Positions 47,738 through 59,260 of a DNA stretch of 64,000 bases are shown in pieces (position 1 is the first letter of the stretch; each line of letters opens with the position of its first letter). The notes under the pieces are model-generated. The model ran no database searches. It was not told the DNA's origin and was given only the letters and a program-made list of their open reading frames with translations. The stretch is from Manduca sexta (lineage: Eukaryota > Arthropoda > Insecta > Lepidoptera > Sphingidae). Where the stretch lies: NCBI RefSeq assembly GCF_014839805.1, contig NC_051129.1, forward strand, positions 13,086,920-13,150,919, in the 5' to 3' direction. The translations under genes were made by a program, and so were the position numbers.

Positions 47738-48780
47738 TGATTTATTATTTTATCATACCATAATTAGGAGGTGAGCATGCAGTAGGCTTTTGTTCACAAT
47801 GTTTGTATGAAGTTTGATCAAACATGCATAACAATTACCATAAATAATGGACTTATTAGTGTGGACACGATGACTTGTTATAAAGACATGTTGTGAAGAA
47901 CAGTAAGGTACATTATATTAAAGAGACTTGAGATATTTTAATAAAATAATGGAAACTAAAATAATAAGTGAACGTGCATTTTCTTAAATAATATATCACT
48001 CAAATACTGCCATTATTTAGCCTAATTATCACGACGATACCAAGTATTGGAACCTCTTTAATGCAAGAACCTATATAAGTAGTTATAGATGCTGTCAAAC
48101 AACTAGATCCAGTAGGCGAGGCTTGAGAGGGCTGCAGGAGGCAAAAGTTGCTTAATCCATCAATCGTTCGGTCGATAGATATGTCTGCCCCGCGTGCGCT
48201 TCCTCGTGGACATCTACAAGCTATGGGTCAAGTTGTGTGACGGCATCCATACCAAAGGGTAAGTTACTTCTGCAGAGCAACAATCTGCGAGTATTTAGGG
48301 TCTTATTTAAATATATAGATTCTATTTATCGTAAAGTCCACCTTAACATGCGTTGTATACAATAAAACAAAAAGTCTAATTTTCAAATTCCAGTAAATTA
48401 GCAACCAATAGACAGGTCATTTGCCGGCGTCAGATCTTCAGTTATTTTCGTTTTCCAACATTGCAGTACCGTTCTGACCGGTGTGGTGCCAAGAAATAAA
48501 CGGTGACGTAACTGTCACCCGTATAGTATACCGTATAGTCGTCGTGTAGTATAAGAAATCAGAGCGCGGCCTTGGAGGCTCGCGAAAGAGTAATACTTCA
48601 TTTATCATCCGTGACCTAAAAAAGTTTTTCGAGTAAAAAATTTACAGGCTCCCCCGAAGGTAACTTAAACGTAGTTGTAGCAAGTATATGTTCAAAATAG
48701 TATCACGCGGACTTGAAAATTACGATTTCGCAAGCATTTACTTTAATTTATAGAAGCTAGATTTATGTGATATGCAAATG

Positions 48781-48830
48781 AACGACGGGACGAGTATGCT
48801 GCTGGCAATGATCACCCCATAAACAGTAAC
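48781..48830 (-). repeat. Short fragment of the SINE-like repeat (A3)
   Basis: It is equivalent to 8533-8583. Confidence 0.55.
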
Positions 48831-49502
48831 ATTATTAAAACTTTAATTCTAACAACACACTGATACATGTTTAACTAACAAAAAATATATTATACATTTT
48901 GTAAACACAATCTTTTTATATCTTCTTATCAATCTTTGGAATTCTCAATATATCTTTGGGATGGTCAATGGTGATTCAAAACAAACGAGACGCTCCCGCT
49001 ATTGATCCTAAAGACGTAATAGAAACTAGAGCAAAGTAGGTTTATGTCATTCGCTTATCAGCGCCTAAAAATTAACTGGAGTGGAAATAATCGATGGGCC
49101 TTGACGTTGACTGATATCGCAGAGGATATACCATCTCGGCGATATCAGATCAAACTTGATAAAAGGACCGCGTTATGTTAGTTGGAAATGCTATGAAAAT
49201 ATTCATAAAATATTCAAATGATCTGTTGGAACTGGCAAGTCAACAGTTGTTAAAAGTGATTGAACGCCTTTAATGGATGATTCTAAGTTCCTGTTCATTC
49301 TTTAACGGTTGGTTTTTAGAACTTACAAACATAAAGAATATTCGCTCGATGCTGCTAAACGAGCTGACGACGTGCTTGCCGCGTCTGAAAAACGAAGTAA
49401 ACGCGATGCAGTAGGCAACTGTGTACTTTTACATACAACGGTGTGCGTTAGAAACCTGCAAAGATGTAAAAAAGGGCTGTTTTTAAAAAGCTGATGCATT
49501 CT

Positions 49503-49649
49503 TACAAATATACCAAAACTCCAGAAACATCGAGAAGATTCGGAAACTCATACGTGAGCCGCACCATCAGGCTGTGGAATGGTATGCCAGCATACGAGTT
49601 CCCTCCTTCCTATAACTTAAGGTCCTTCAAGCGGAGCGTGAAGAAGTAA
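49503..49649 (+). pseudogene. LINE ORF2 C-terminal remnant (A3 copy)
   Basis: It has the same reading as 9259-9405 and ends in TAA at 49647-49649. Here the sequence before RTIRLWNGMP reads SRRFGNSYVS. The A1 copy has a Trp and a Cys in place of the second Arg and the last Ser, so A3 is nearer the usual LINE C-terminus. It is 5'-truncated. Confidence 0.72.
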
Positions 49650-49686
49650 GTATGCCGGCCGGCATGATTGTGCCGACTGTCTGAGG

Positions 49687-50148
49687 ATGCTCGTATCTTT
49701 TGCAGGTCGTCCTTTGGGCTTCAATTCGCTTAACATCAGGTGCAGTAAAGCCACTTTACCGAGCTCCGATAATAAAATATTTGTATTTCGGCACGAAAAT
49801 AGAATCTGCGACGTCTCGATTCACTCTAACCGCCGCGCTGTTAATCAATTAGGTAATTTAAAAAGCATTACAATTACTCTGCGTCTACGTAATTGCCGCA
49901 TTTGTCGGCTTAATTCAGTTGCAATATTAGAAAGCATGCTTAATATGATTTACTATGCGCTAATTTGTTGGATCGCTCTAATTTTAGATAATCAACAGTA
50001 TGCAGGGACGTGTTCATATTGTCTGATTTTAAGCCTTATTTCCATTAACAGTAGCACCATAATCCACTATTTCTACTTAAAATGTGTATTACAGTACTGT
50101 GCTGGTTATCTCGTGGCGACATTATCTCGCATTGCCCAATTCTTTTAA
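49687..50148 (+). other. Unrecognised 153-codon open frame (A3 copy)
   Basis: It is the counterpart of 9443-9904 with the same start and stop. No family was recognised, and its first codons overlap the LINE 3'-UTR. Confidence 0.2.
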
Positions 50149-50465
50149 TTTTAATACACACATATTGTTTAATAAGAGAAGAAGACTAAACATGATACGT
50201 ATGGACAATCTTGCTTAAAAATATCCAGTAACACAAGCAGCCATGATTCTAACCACCATCGTAGAAAGAAATCCTTTACTTCAACGACTATAAGATAATT
50301 ATTCGTGGAATATACTTATGTTCAGAAGGCAGAACAAACGTATGCTAAGCTCTCATGTTTAAAGTCAGGGGGTCCTATTCCGCCTACGGGGGCGAATCCG
50401 TCTTTTAACAATTACTGGCGATCTAATCGAAGGACAGTTTTGATAAAAAAAAAATGTTCGGCCAC

Positions 50466-50760
50466 GGCATACTGACCCCACTACACCTGATGGTAAGTGG
50501 AGTGTGCAATAGAGATGACTATCCCTCAACACTTATACCGGCCTGTTGGAGCCGGATAGGTGTATACCAGTGGCGAAGCCTTCATACAACCCGATTCCTA
50601 CCGGCTTCCCTTTTAGGCGTATTTACGTGTGTCTTATTTTGTGTTTTCTGTTAAAATCGCAGCGATATGTTAACTAAGATAATTGTTTTTTTGCATAGGG
50701 TTACCTTTCGAAAAAAATCACACATCGCCACTGGTGTATACCTAGTTGATCCCGAATAAA
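50466..50760 (+). repeat. 'gtcgactgacga'-family repeat, split by a hAT insertion
   Basis: The left part, 50466-50559, has 'cactacacctgatggtaagt' and 'ccggcctgttggagccggat'. The right part, 50742-50760, continues with 'ctagttgatcccgaa'. Other copies read continuously through this point ('ggatatacacaggctgatcc'-type), which confirms the interruption. Confidence 0.75.
50568..50733. mobile_element. 166-bp non-autonomous hAT element with 8-bp target duplication
   Basis: The inverted ends cagtggcga / tcgccactg begin CAGTG, as is typical for hAT transposons. The perfect 8-bp duplication gtgtatac flanks it (50560-50567 and 50734-50741), also the hAT size. It has no coding capacity. It interrupts the dispersed repeat at 50466-50760, which itself lies inside the 50373-50882 element. 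Confidence 0.88.
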
Positions 50761-50882
50761 AAGCCGTATAAGTAAAATGGTACAAAAATTCCCAATTTAC
50801 CTAAACGATTCTCAAAGCTGTCCTTCGATTAGTTTGCCCATAATCGTTAAAGGCGGGTTCGCCTCCATAGAAGAAATAGCGC

Positions 50883-51269
50883 CACGTGACCTTACTTAAT
50901 TTTCTGAAAAAAAAACAAATGTTATTCCAAACAGCATGCCTATCACTTTATTTCATTTTCCTTTACAAACTGTACACATTTTACAATGCATACGCAACTA
51001 GACGCGCCGCAAACGTTGCTCGAAGCAATTGTTTACGCGATAACAAATTTTATTATGCAAATTGATTGCAGGGAAGTTATGAATTCAGCGTGTCAATCGT
51101 TTATTATTACGTAGGCCTGTGATGTAACGTCCGCTTTCGGATTGCGATCTACATTGAGATTGCGGGAAGCTTGTGAATTATGTTCGAAACTATTTTTATT
51201 CTTGATCAGAAGTTGCTGCCTTTTACTTAGATAATATCAGTATTAATCAGAAAAGTTAAATAATCGATA
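50883..51269. other. Gene-free stretch
   Basis: The sequence is AT-rich with no feature recognised. Confidence 0.4.
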
Positions 51270-51400
51270 TTAAAATAAAATTATCTTTCGGATTTTATCG
51301 TGGTTTTTTATAATGTAAAGTATATTATATATTTTCTCACGTTTCGAAGAGTTTCCAGCCTTCATGGTCACGGGAGGGACTGCACCATTTTCAATGTCTA
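51270..51400 (+). repeat. Dispersed repeat ('cggattttatcgtgg ... ttcatggtcacggg')
   Basis: It shares the blocks 'tcggattttatcgtggtttt', 'gtttcgaagagtttccagcc' and 'tcatggtcacgggagggact' with 59115-59260. It resembles a common lepidopteran repeat of unresolved class. Confidence 0.65.
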
Positions 51401-51589
51401 ACATTCGCGTAAACATAAGAAATCATTACAAAAAGTTCGATTATACAAATAGTTTTAGTTAAGTAAGTTTTTAGTTTCGAAAGCCACCTTGGTTTTAATT
51501 CTGTGTTATATACTCACTTTAGTATTTTGCCAAATACAAGATATAGGCTCTTCCTAGTAAATTATATATGACAAACTACGCTGATTCAT

Positions 51590-51785
51590 TGAGGGTGCTA
51601 AACAACACACACAATTGATATGATAGGAGGCGAACCTATCGCCATATAGGACACAAATTCCAGACTCTGGGCTTATACTGAGTAGACAATACCCAATATC
51701 ACTTTATTCGATCCGGATATCGAACCCAAGACTACAGCACTGCAGTCGTACAGTAATATAGCTACGTCACCGTGGCATTCAAAAT
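51590..51785 (-). repeat. tRNA-derived SINE, minus orientation
   Basis: On the minus strand, the A-box-like gccacggtgacgtagc (51761-51776) and B box ggttcgatatc (51716-51726) are followed by 'gtgatattgggtattgtcta', 'cagagtctggaatttgtgtc' and 'atatggcgataggttcgcct'. It is the same family as 13620-13875, and its tail blocks correspond to 1262-1375. Confidence 0.85.
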
Positions 51786-53193
51786 ATGAATACCTTATAA
51801 CTCTACGTATAGAATCTTCAATATGACAAATTACTTGGGTAACTACAATAACCGATAATTTATTATGTGATATGACATGCACAGTCGTTATTTATGGACT
51901 ACAAAGGTCTTATTTACTAGAAACCTCGTATGTATAATATATTTATAGAAATTATTTCCATATTGTAATATAATTAAACATTCTCTCTGCATACAAATTA
52001 ACAAAGATTCGTTCAATATGTTACCATATTTTACACATTAACAAGTTCCCAAAAAGTATTTTCTATTATTCATATTAGAAAGTAATTTTGTCCATAACAA
52101 GTTTACCCGACATTACCGAGTTTGTTCTTCCAACTTTCATTTGAATTTCCATACAATCTGCATGACAATTCCAATCTATTCAAAATGAAATCGAGATGCA
52201 ATAAATCTTGTTACTGGTCATATTTAAATTTATTTTTTTTATTTATTCATAGAGGCAACAATTTAATTATTACATCAGTTCACGGCGGTCAGTGCATAAC
52301 GCTCCAGGTCCATATCGCAAATTATGAAATTAATTTTGGTCGGCATCCATAATTAAGACCCGATATCCCCAATAACTTAAGTTGAGTCCTTTAATTGGAC
52401 AGTTTAATTAAAATATATCCACAAGCTCATCAAATTTGGGTTAATCGTAAAAATTATAAAATTATTCTCATATCAAGAAAAGCGACCAAAATAAATTTAC
52501 ATAATGACCTGAATTATAAAACGAAGACTCGACTATAAAAATCAACTATTTAGGTATCCCAAGAAATATTTGAATTTAACATCAACTACTCGAATAAAAA
52601 ATTCAATTCAATCTTTTACTAATTCAATTGAACGAATAAAATACTAAAATATTGAACAAAATTCTAAATTAGAATTATTTTGGCACATTGCACACATGCT
52701 CTTAAAGAATAAATTGGATCTACAAATGGGCTTTCAGGCTCTAAATGGCCTCGTTGTCTATAAACACTAACAATGTCAAAGGAACCGTTGACCCTTAAGG
52801 ACAAAATGAAGATCGGATAAAGCAAGGGACATCAGCCTCTGGGTTTAATATTTCGTTTTTTATATTCCTACATTATTTGAGTCTCGGTATTTGAAAATTG
52901 AAATTTTCTTTCTTTCTATTGAAATTCATCACAATCTCATCAAACAGATCCAATATTGTGCAAAATAGAACTCAATCCCCTACCATTTTCAATTTGTCGT
53001 TTAATTTAACAATAAAGCTACAAGGATTCGAATGAGTCGAATCGGAAACCCATTTAGTTCAATCCGTTTACGGTACATATTGAGTAGCATTCGGTGACGC
53101 TCGTGCGAACATCCGTTGACGTAAGTCATAGGGTTGCCAGAGAAATGAGAAATGACGTCTAAAATTACGATAGCGTCATTATAAAACTAACAA
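51786..53193. other. Gene-free AT-rich stretch
   Basis: No coding signal or recognised repeat was seen. Short plus-strand frames near 52122-52352 have no motif. Confidence 0.4.
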
Positions 53194-53334
53194 CTGTTTT
53201 AATTTATAAATTCCATTTTAATTTTCTATTCCGAGAATGAACCAATCAAATTGGGTCAGCTGTAAGTTTGTTATACTTGTGTGGTCAATTTTCGCAATTG
53301 GTCCAGAAGCGATTGGTATCGTTTATTGAAAACG
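53194..53334. mobile_element. MITE-like element ('ttccgagaatgaaccaatca' family)
   Basis: It contains ttccgagaatgaaccaatca and ends 'atcgtttattgaaaacg'. The same blocks occur at 63418-63702, where terminal inverted repeats are clear. The left end is diverged here. Confidence 0.65.
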
Positions 53335-53829
53335 ACGGTTAATGTCTAATATCAGGTGACAGCTCAGTGTGACTTTGGGATACAACGTTTGGGTGGTGTT
53401 GCTACTGATTATGGGCATTCGTGACGTTTACAGAACAGGGCCTATTGCTAAGATGCCTTTTTACAATCGTTAACGCTAATAAGAAAACAAATAAACGTAT
53501 GGGAATGACATATCCGATAAACAGACTTTCATAGTAAGGCTACGGCCTCAAAAGAATTATAATCCAGCAACATGCTAATGTTGGGTGCTAACCCAGTTCC
53601 AACTTAGCAACTATTCAGCATGGCCTATACTGTTAAAAATTACGATAAATTCAATATCAAAAAATCTGCTATTTAAAAATTCAAGGTAAATTTAATAAAC
53701 TAAAATCAAACTAATGTAATAGGTAAAATTGCGTCCCAGGATGAAACCTATTTCATAAATTACCTATAATTCATCACCGTTTCTAACCTAAGTTCTAATC
53801 TCGAATAACTTGAGATGGTTTTCTATGCA

Positions 53830-54125
53830 GGCAATGCCGCGATTAAACGCTAGTGCTATACAATATGCCGTACCTTATTCCTCTGCACACTTTCACCGCC
53901 CATACTTCGGTGCCAACAAACGTCTGTGGGCGGTTGCCGAGCTTCAATACAATAATAGCTTATGCTGTAAGCGACATCCACCATATATGTGTTATACCAG
54001 GTACAACACTCACGACGTCTTGCCCCGAAGGGATAGGTACAGATGCAACTTGTGTATATACTTCGCTGTACCGCGGAATCAGAAGGAAAATGCTTTTCAA
54101 CCCGTTGATACCCACTTGATTTGAA
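53830..54125 (-). repeat. SINE 3' region, minus orientation
   Basis: On the minus strand it reads 'acaagttgcatctgtaccta' then 'tcccttcggggcaagacgtc', the tail of the tRNA-derived SINE family, within slightly GC-richer sequence. Two overlapping open frames on the plus strand here are probably by-products. The left limit is approximate. Confidence 0.55.
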
Positions 54126-55600
54126 ATTAGCATTTTTGCCTATTTAAAACAGTGCGTTTATAATCCATAATTCGTGTAGCAGAGGTCAAGAAACTCAGTA
54201 AATGTTACATAAAATCTTCAGACACTATCCACGTTTAGCCTAACAGCAGTTAACTGCCAAATTCTTCCATATTTTACTCTAGCCGACGGCTTACTTCAAA
54301 CTTAACAATTTTATTACCCAACCACGTGTTCAAGGTATAAATAGATGAAATTAGTTGTATATTTAAATCTTACCCGCTACGTTAAAAATATACTATCGGC
54401 ATCTGAACTATCAATGTCAAGAAAAAAAACGCTCTTACGTCGACTATGACGCGTTTTCAGTACTTCATGTGATCTGTATGATTCTAAAAGTAACACAGAC
54501 TTTCGTTAAATTTATTTTTATGTTAGCCATTAATATATTTTATCGTAAAAATGCAATTTGTGAGGGTGGGCAAGTTTCTCCGGCTCGAAGGATCAAAAAA
54601 TCTTGCATTGAGACAATTACAAATGTCATTAAATTGCTACGGTCTTAGTTTTAGTTCTTTTGTTTATTGCTCCAAAATAAGGTTCAATTTGGCAGTATCC
54701 AATAAGATCACGTGCGAAACAATGATGTGCCCAAAAGCGAGCGCTTCGTATAAATTCATTTTTATAGGCAGTGAGTTGGCAAGGAGCCTTGAACGGATAC
54801 AATTAAATTCGCTTTTGTCCCAGTGTTTTTAAAGTTGTGTCCACAATGACTAATACGTTACAGTCTTATTTGATCCACTACTTCAAGAAGTCCGTAAAGC
54901 CCAGCACACGTCAATTACGGGATATTGGCCTGTTTTAGCATTACATCGTTACACAGCTTGTGCCTTTATTGCTTGCTATTTTAAAGCTATACTATTTGAA
55001 TGAGAAGTATTTTCTACATTTTACACGGCATAACATTTGTAAATGAATAGTATCAAATTGTATAAGGACAAAGTCCCATATGAATCGAGTTTGTTGCTCA
55101 GAACTGGCCTGATGCCCAATGGGACTTAAATAGAAAGTTTGTAAAGCCAAAGTAATACGATATTAAGAATCCACTAACGCTGCATTGAGTATTTTAAATT
55201 GGAAAACTCATTATGCAAGATAACTATGTGACGCGTAGAATACGTGACGGGAGACAAGTTTCAAATCGTATAGAAATAGTTTATGACTTATGAGTAAACA
55301 AAGGAAATTCTAAAAAGATAAATGAAAGAAAGATAAGTTAATTTAATGTAATCTATTTCGCCTTAAATGCATAATTAATTGCCGTTTTATTTGTGTAGCA
55401 ATGAATATTATGAAGCAATTTAGTGTTAAAATAATGCTGGTAGTAGAGAAATTCCGGATCCGACTAATTAAATTCATGAAGTGTTAGTGAAGTTAAAAAG
55501 ATTTTGAGTTTTGTAAATATTATACTATGTCGCTCATTTGTTTACGCACGATACGAAAAAATAACCTTGGAAAAATAATATTATTTCTGTCAATGAAAAC
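54126..55600. other. Gene-free stretch
   Basis: The sequence is AT-rich. A 93-codon plus-strand frame at 54551-54832 has no recognised motif. Confidence 0.35.
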
Positions 55601-56010
55601 CATTGACCGTCATGTGAACGCGACGTAACAACAATAATAAAATGCCACGAAACAAACGACCGTTGTACGTTACGTCAAATCGAACATAAATTCAAATTCG
55701 ACCAACCACAATGTCGTATTTAAATTTCGAACATTTGTCACGAATTAATTTGAATTCTGACACGGCTGGGGGCTTGGCCGCGGGAATGTTGCTCCGACTA
55801 TTTTAGAAATAATCCGTGGCGCATAGTGAAAGCTAGTTTAGTTGCTATTTTTGTGTCGTACAATTTATTGTCAATTCAAAGTGTGTGTAGGCGTCGTGCA
55901 GGATTGCGGCTCGCTGCGAAGGGAGCACTGTGTTCTATTTCGCGGGAAATTATCCGAGCTATTAAAATTAGAATAAAACTGATATGCGCGCGAGTTGCGC
56001 GTCGTTTAAT
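55601..56010. other. Locally GC-richer stretch, possible promoter or 5' exon
   Basis: Against an AT-rich background this stretch has several CG-containing blocks ('ggctgggggcttggccgcgg', 'taggcgtcgtgcagg', 'cggctcgctgcgaaggg', 'ttcgcgggaaattatccg'). It contains no identified repeat. An 86-codon frame from 55826 starts at GTG and has no motif. This could be the start of a gene extending beyond the window, but no splice-supported exon was recognised. Confidence 0.2.
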
Positions 56011-56259
56011 TTCCGTTTCATTTTATTTAGACACACGACAAATGTACTTAATATATTTCTTACGAATCATATTATTAATGTTATAAATGCTCTTGAAGAC
56101 CGATCAGATTTTGATAAAATTTTACACATAGATAACACAAGTTCTAGACTATCATATTGGTCAATCTTTATCCTGTAAAAGTAGGTTGAAGCAGAGGAAG
56201 CCGCGCGCAATATTTAGTATCTTAATACCTTAAGCCCAGATAGAAAGTTGCGGTACTGT

Positions 56260-56950
56260 TGTCACGCAAAGCGATAACAAGAGATTGTAACGTAAATGCT
56301 TCCTCATTTTTTGCACTACGTTACCAACTTCCTGATGTTCTTTGGACGTTGACATCGCTTCCGCGCCCTTACGCGCAAAAACTTCTGCCAAATACACTCG
56401 TGATTGATGACGTCACTATCTACGAAACGAAGAATGGATTTGAATAGTAAATAACAATGAAACAGAGGCTAATTACGAACAGTTCAGTAATACTTGACAA
56501 AATACTCTTTAGGTTACTCGCGTGACTATTTCCGAAACCGGAGGTAGACTAATTAGAAATGACGTTCCAAAAAGAAATTATTATGAAAAAAGTATCTGAA
56601 TAATACACTTGTGACTATTACGAAGCATACTGTGGCTTTAAAATATTAAAAATATAAGAAAAGAGGTTGATTACGAAGCTAAAGTCTTTCATTCTTATCG
56701 AAACTCATTCTTATTTTCTGACGTCACTATCTATGAGAGTGTAGCTCTTAATAATAAAAATGACATGGAGACAGAGGTTCATTAAAGCCGGCAGCGTTGT
56801 GTTCAATAATACTTAACATTAATACGTCATCGAAAGGCATACGTCATTACTGACGTCATTATCTATGAAACAGTAATTGATTAAAAAGAGGTTAATGATT
56901 AGGCGACAGTCGTCTCCAATAACACTTGTCGAATCAACTTTGGGACTATA
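56260..56950. repeat. Diverged tandem repeat with recurring TGACGTCA-type motif
   Basis: Blocks such as 'tgacgtcactatctacgaaa' (56407), 'gtgactatttccgaaac' (~56523), 'gtgactattacgaagc' (~56611), 'tgacgtcactatctatgaga' (56719) and 'tgacgtcattatctatgaaa' (56851) recur every ~90-130 bp. Each is followed by 'acagaggttaattacgaaca'-like and 'caataatacttgac'-like blocks. It is a degenerate minisatellite of roughly five units. Confidence 0.65.
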
Positions 56951-56999
56951 GAAGTGCACACTAATATTTAAAGTGGAGTATTTGTATTTATTTTTAAGC

Positions 57000-57190
57000 G
57001 GCTTCAAAAAAGGGAAGAGGTTCTCAATTCGTCTGTTTTTTTGTTACCTCAGAACTTTTGATTGGGTGAACCGATTTATATGATTTTTTTTTATTTGAAA
57101 GATACGTTTGGTCCCATGTAAATTTGATTGTTGTTGGACCCTTGCCTTCAGAGGTATATCAGAAAACTCTTCAAATGATGTCAACTACAA
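57000..57190 (+). repeat. Dispersed insect repeat ('cggcttcaaaaaagggaagaggttct')
   Basis: 'cggcttcaaaaaagggaaga', 'ggttctcaattcgtctgttt' and 'gggtgaaccgatttatatga' match a repeat widespread in Lepidoptera. Relatives are at 61149-61290 and inside the Helitrons at 30500 and 42090. Its class is unresolved. Confidence 0.65.
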
Positions 57191-57492
57191 TGTCCTCAAA
57201 CTCAAAAAATCTTTTTCATACTGACGGGGCTGCAGGCAATGCTACCCTTTGATATAAGAGAGCGGACCTTTGTCGCTATAGAAAATCGAGCCCAGATCGA
57301 AACCTAACTTCAACAATACCTAACTATTAATCCGTAATGTAGAACTCGTGACCGATTGGCGTCACAATCTCCGTGAATCTGCGTAAATGATATAAATGTT
57401 ATATCTAAAATAACGTGACGCTAACCATGTGTGCTGGCTAGGGATGCCAGCTTTCTAACTTCTTGTTTGTACGTTGATGTGTCCTAGGAGAG

Positions 57493-57730
57493 AATTTCAA
57501 ATTGCACCAGGAATTATCTGGTCAATGGTTTCACGATTGTGCAAGGTTTTGAGGATTCTAAGGAAGTTCTTAAAAATACCAGGACAAAAAAGAATTTAAT
57601 AGTTTGAATTACTTTTTAAAGTTGCAACAGTTATCATCTGGTCAGTGGTCCCACGATTCTGCAAGTTGTTGAGGATTCTACAGAGGTCTTTGAAACATGC
57701 TTGACTAAAGATGGGTTTTTAAAGTATGAA
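57493..57730. repeat. Two diverged ~120-bp tandem copies
   Basis: Unit 1 starts ~57502 with 'gcaccaggaattatctggtc' and unit 2 starts ~57624 with 'gcaacagttatcatctggtc'. Both continue with 'cacgattntgcaag', 'ttgaggattcta' and a following A-rich part. Confidence 0.8.
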
Positions 57731-59114
57731 TTCCTTGATTTTTTAATATAAAGTATTCTAGACTTGCAGTAGCGTGGCATACTAAGTTCAACCCAAAAAA
57801 GGGTAGAAATAAGTAATGTAAAGTAAAATTATTGTTGTTTTCGGTACTTCCAATTGTTAAAAATTGTGTACCAGTCTACAGTTGCATTACAAAATGTTTG
57901 ATCTCCATGGTCCAATAGGATATGAGACAACCGTAAAGAATTAGGCAGCGCGTTCGTTTTGTTAAGTTTAATTATAGTTTATTCCCAATGCACAAAACTT
58001 GTATTTCATTGTGAGTCTATTTAGAATATATAAATTTGAAAAAACATACATAAATTTGAACCATTGACTACTAAAATCTATTCAGCAAACGTTGGAAAAC
58101 CTTCATGTGAGTTTGTTTAACTAACATCAACTATTCCAATGTTTACCATTACTGCATCGATACAGTTTCTCTCGGGTATGTAGAGGTGAATGGAACTAGT
58201 CCGATTGATAAACGACTGAACGCAACTTTCATCTTAATGAGACAATACATTAGGGTACAGAACGTGGTTCAGTCATTCGTTCATTAATTTTCTGATTAGT
58301 GTGTAGTTTTGTGTTTGACTTTGTTGTTTCTGTCGAATATTTTAAACTTTTTTAATTTGAAACAATTGAATGTTTCACGTTAAAACAAACATATTATTAT
58401 ATTAAAATTGTTACCGGACAATGTCAATATATAATAGATATTGAAGTTAAACTAATATGGTAGGTCTTTATTAGAGCATCAGAAGCCAAAAAACATTTGT
58501 TTGAATTTTTGTCTGTGTGTATGACACGCATCACGAAAGACTATACGGAATGTTCATCAATGTATTGTCAGAGATCTTACTTAAAGTATAAGTTCCATTT
58601 TATCCCGGGAAATTATAAAACGGACCTTTTATCCCTGAAAAACTTTCTCATAGGGGTCGAAGTCGTGAACAAAAAGTACTTTCATATAAACGTATAAATT
58701 TCATTTATTCCGCCATTTCAGAAAAGAGACTTTCTTCTGACATTATTCGATCCAAAAATCCTTTTAAGGTGCACTCAGCCGAAAAGAATTCAGAGCTTTT
58801 AAAAATACAATTATAAAATGCGGAAATCGTAATGTTGTCCATAAAAATTCAACGCAGTCATGTTTCAGTGCGCAGAAAAAGCGCTTTCAGGATGACGCGT
58901 TCACAAATAAACTGCAGAAACGACAAATTACAGTGTGCACCTGAAAGATTTTATGCCATTTAGTAATAACTTTGTCGACTTGAACTTTTTAGCTTGTCAG
59001 ATGATTAATAACCTTAAGAACTTTTGAAGTCTAGAGTTATCACTGAGCATTATAAGATTACATCTCTGTCTCGATGATAAGTAAGGTTTATTGACTTATT
59101 GGATCTAATAGATA
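57731..59114. other. Gene-free stretch with a possible Helitron-like remnant
   Basis: At about 58590-58680, 'ttccattttatcccgggaaa' and 'ccttttatccctgaaaaact' resemble the interior of lepidopteran Helitron-like repeats. Nothing else was recognised. Confidence 0.35.
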
Positions 59115-59260
59115 TCAAAATAAAACTATTATTTGGATTTTATCGTGTTTTTTTTATATTATAATTTAATCCCGATGTTTCAAAGGCAGCCTTCGTGGTC
59201 ACGGGGTGGACTGAAGGTGTTGGTCGTCCGAAAAGTTGGTTACAATATCTACATACATTT
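59115..59260 (+). repeat. Dispersed repeat, second copy of the 51270 family
   Basis: It carries 'tttggattttatcgtg', 'atcccgatgtttcaaagg' and 'cagccttcgtggtcacgggg', collinear with 51270-51400. Confidence 0.65.

Larger units (their letters stand above)
35587..50205. repeat. Large repeated segment, third copy (B2 + A3), the most complete
   Basis: B2 (35587-39708) matches B1, and A3 (39709-50205) matches all of A1 and the available part of A2. Unlike the other copies it runs without a gap into following unique sequence. B2 has a cluster of small deletions at 36930-37215 relative to B1. If the repeat is an assembly artefact, this contig joins the locus to its true right flank. Confidence 0.93.
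50373..50882. mobile_element. Terminal-inverted-repeat element (outer member of a nest)
   Basis: The left arm (50373-50444) and right arm (50811-50882) are imperfect reverse complements. The best shared block is 'ctaatcgaaggacag' against its complement at ~50818-50832, with 'ggcgaatccg' against 'cgggttcgcc' further out. About 0.37 kb lies between the arms and includes other repeats. No transposase is encoded. It looks like a non-autonomous DNA transposon; superfamily and target duplication were not determined. Confidence 0.7.

Noticed and set aside
53810..54124. 104- and 88-codon overlapping open frames as a gene
   Set aside because: The opposite strand carries the tail of the tRNA-derived SINE, and the frames show no motif.
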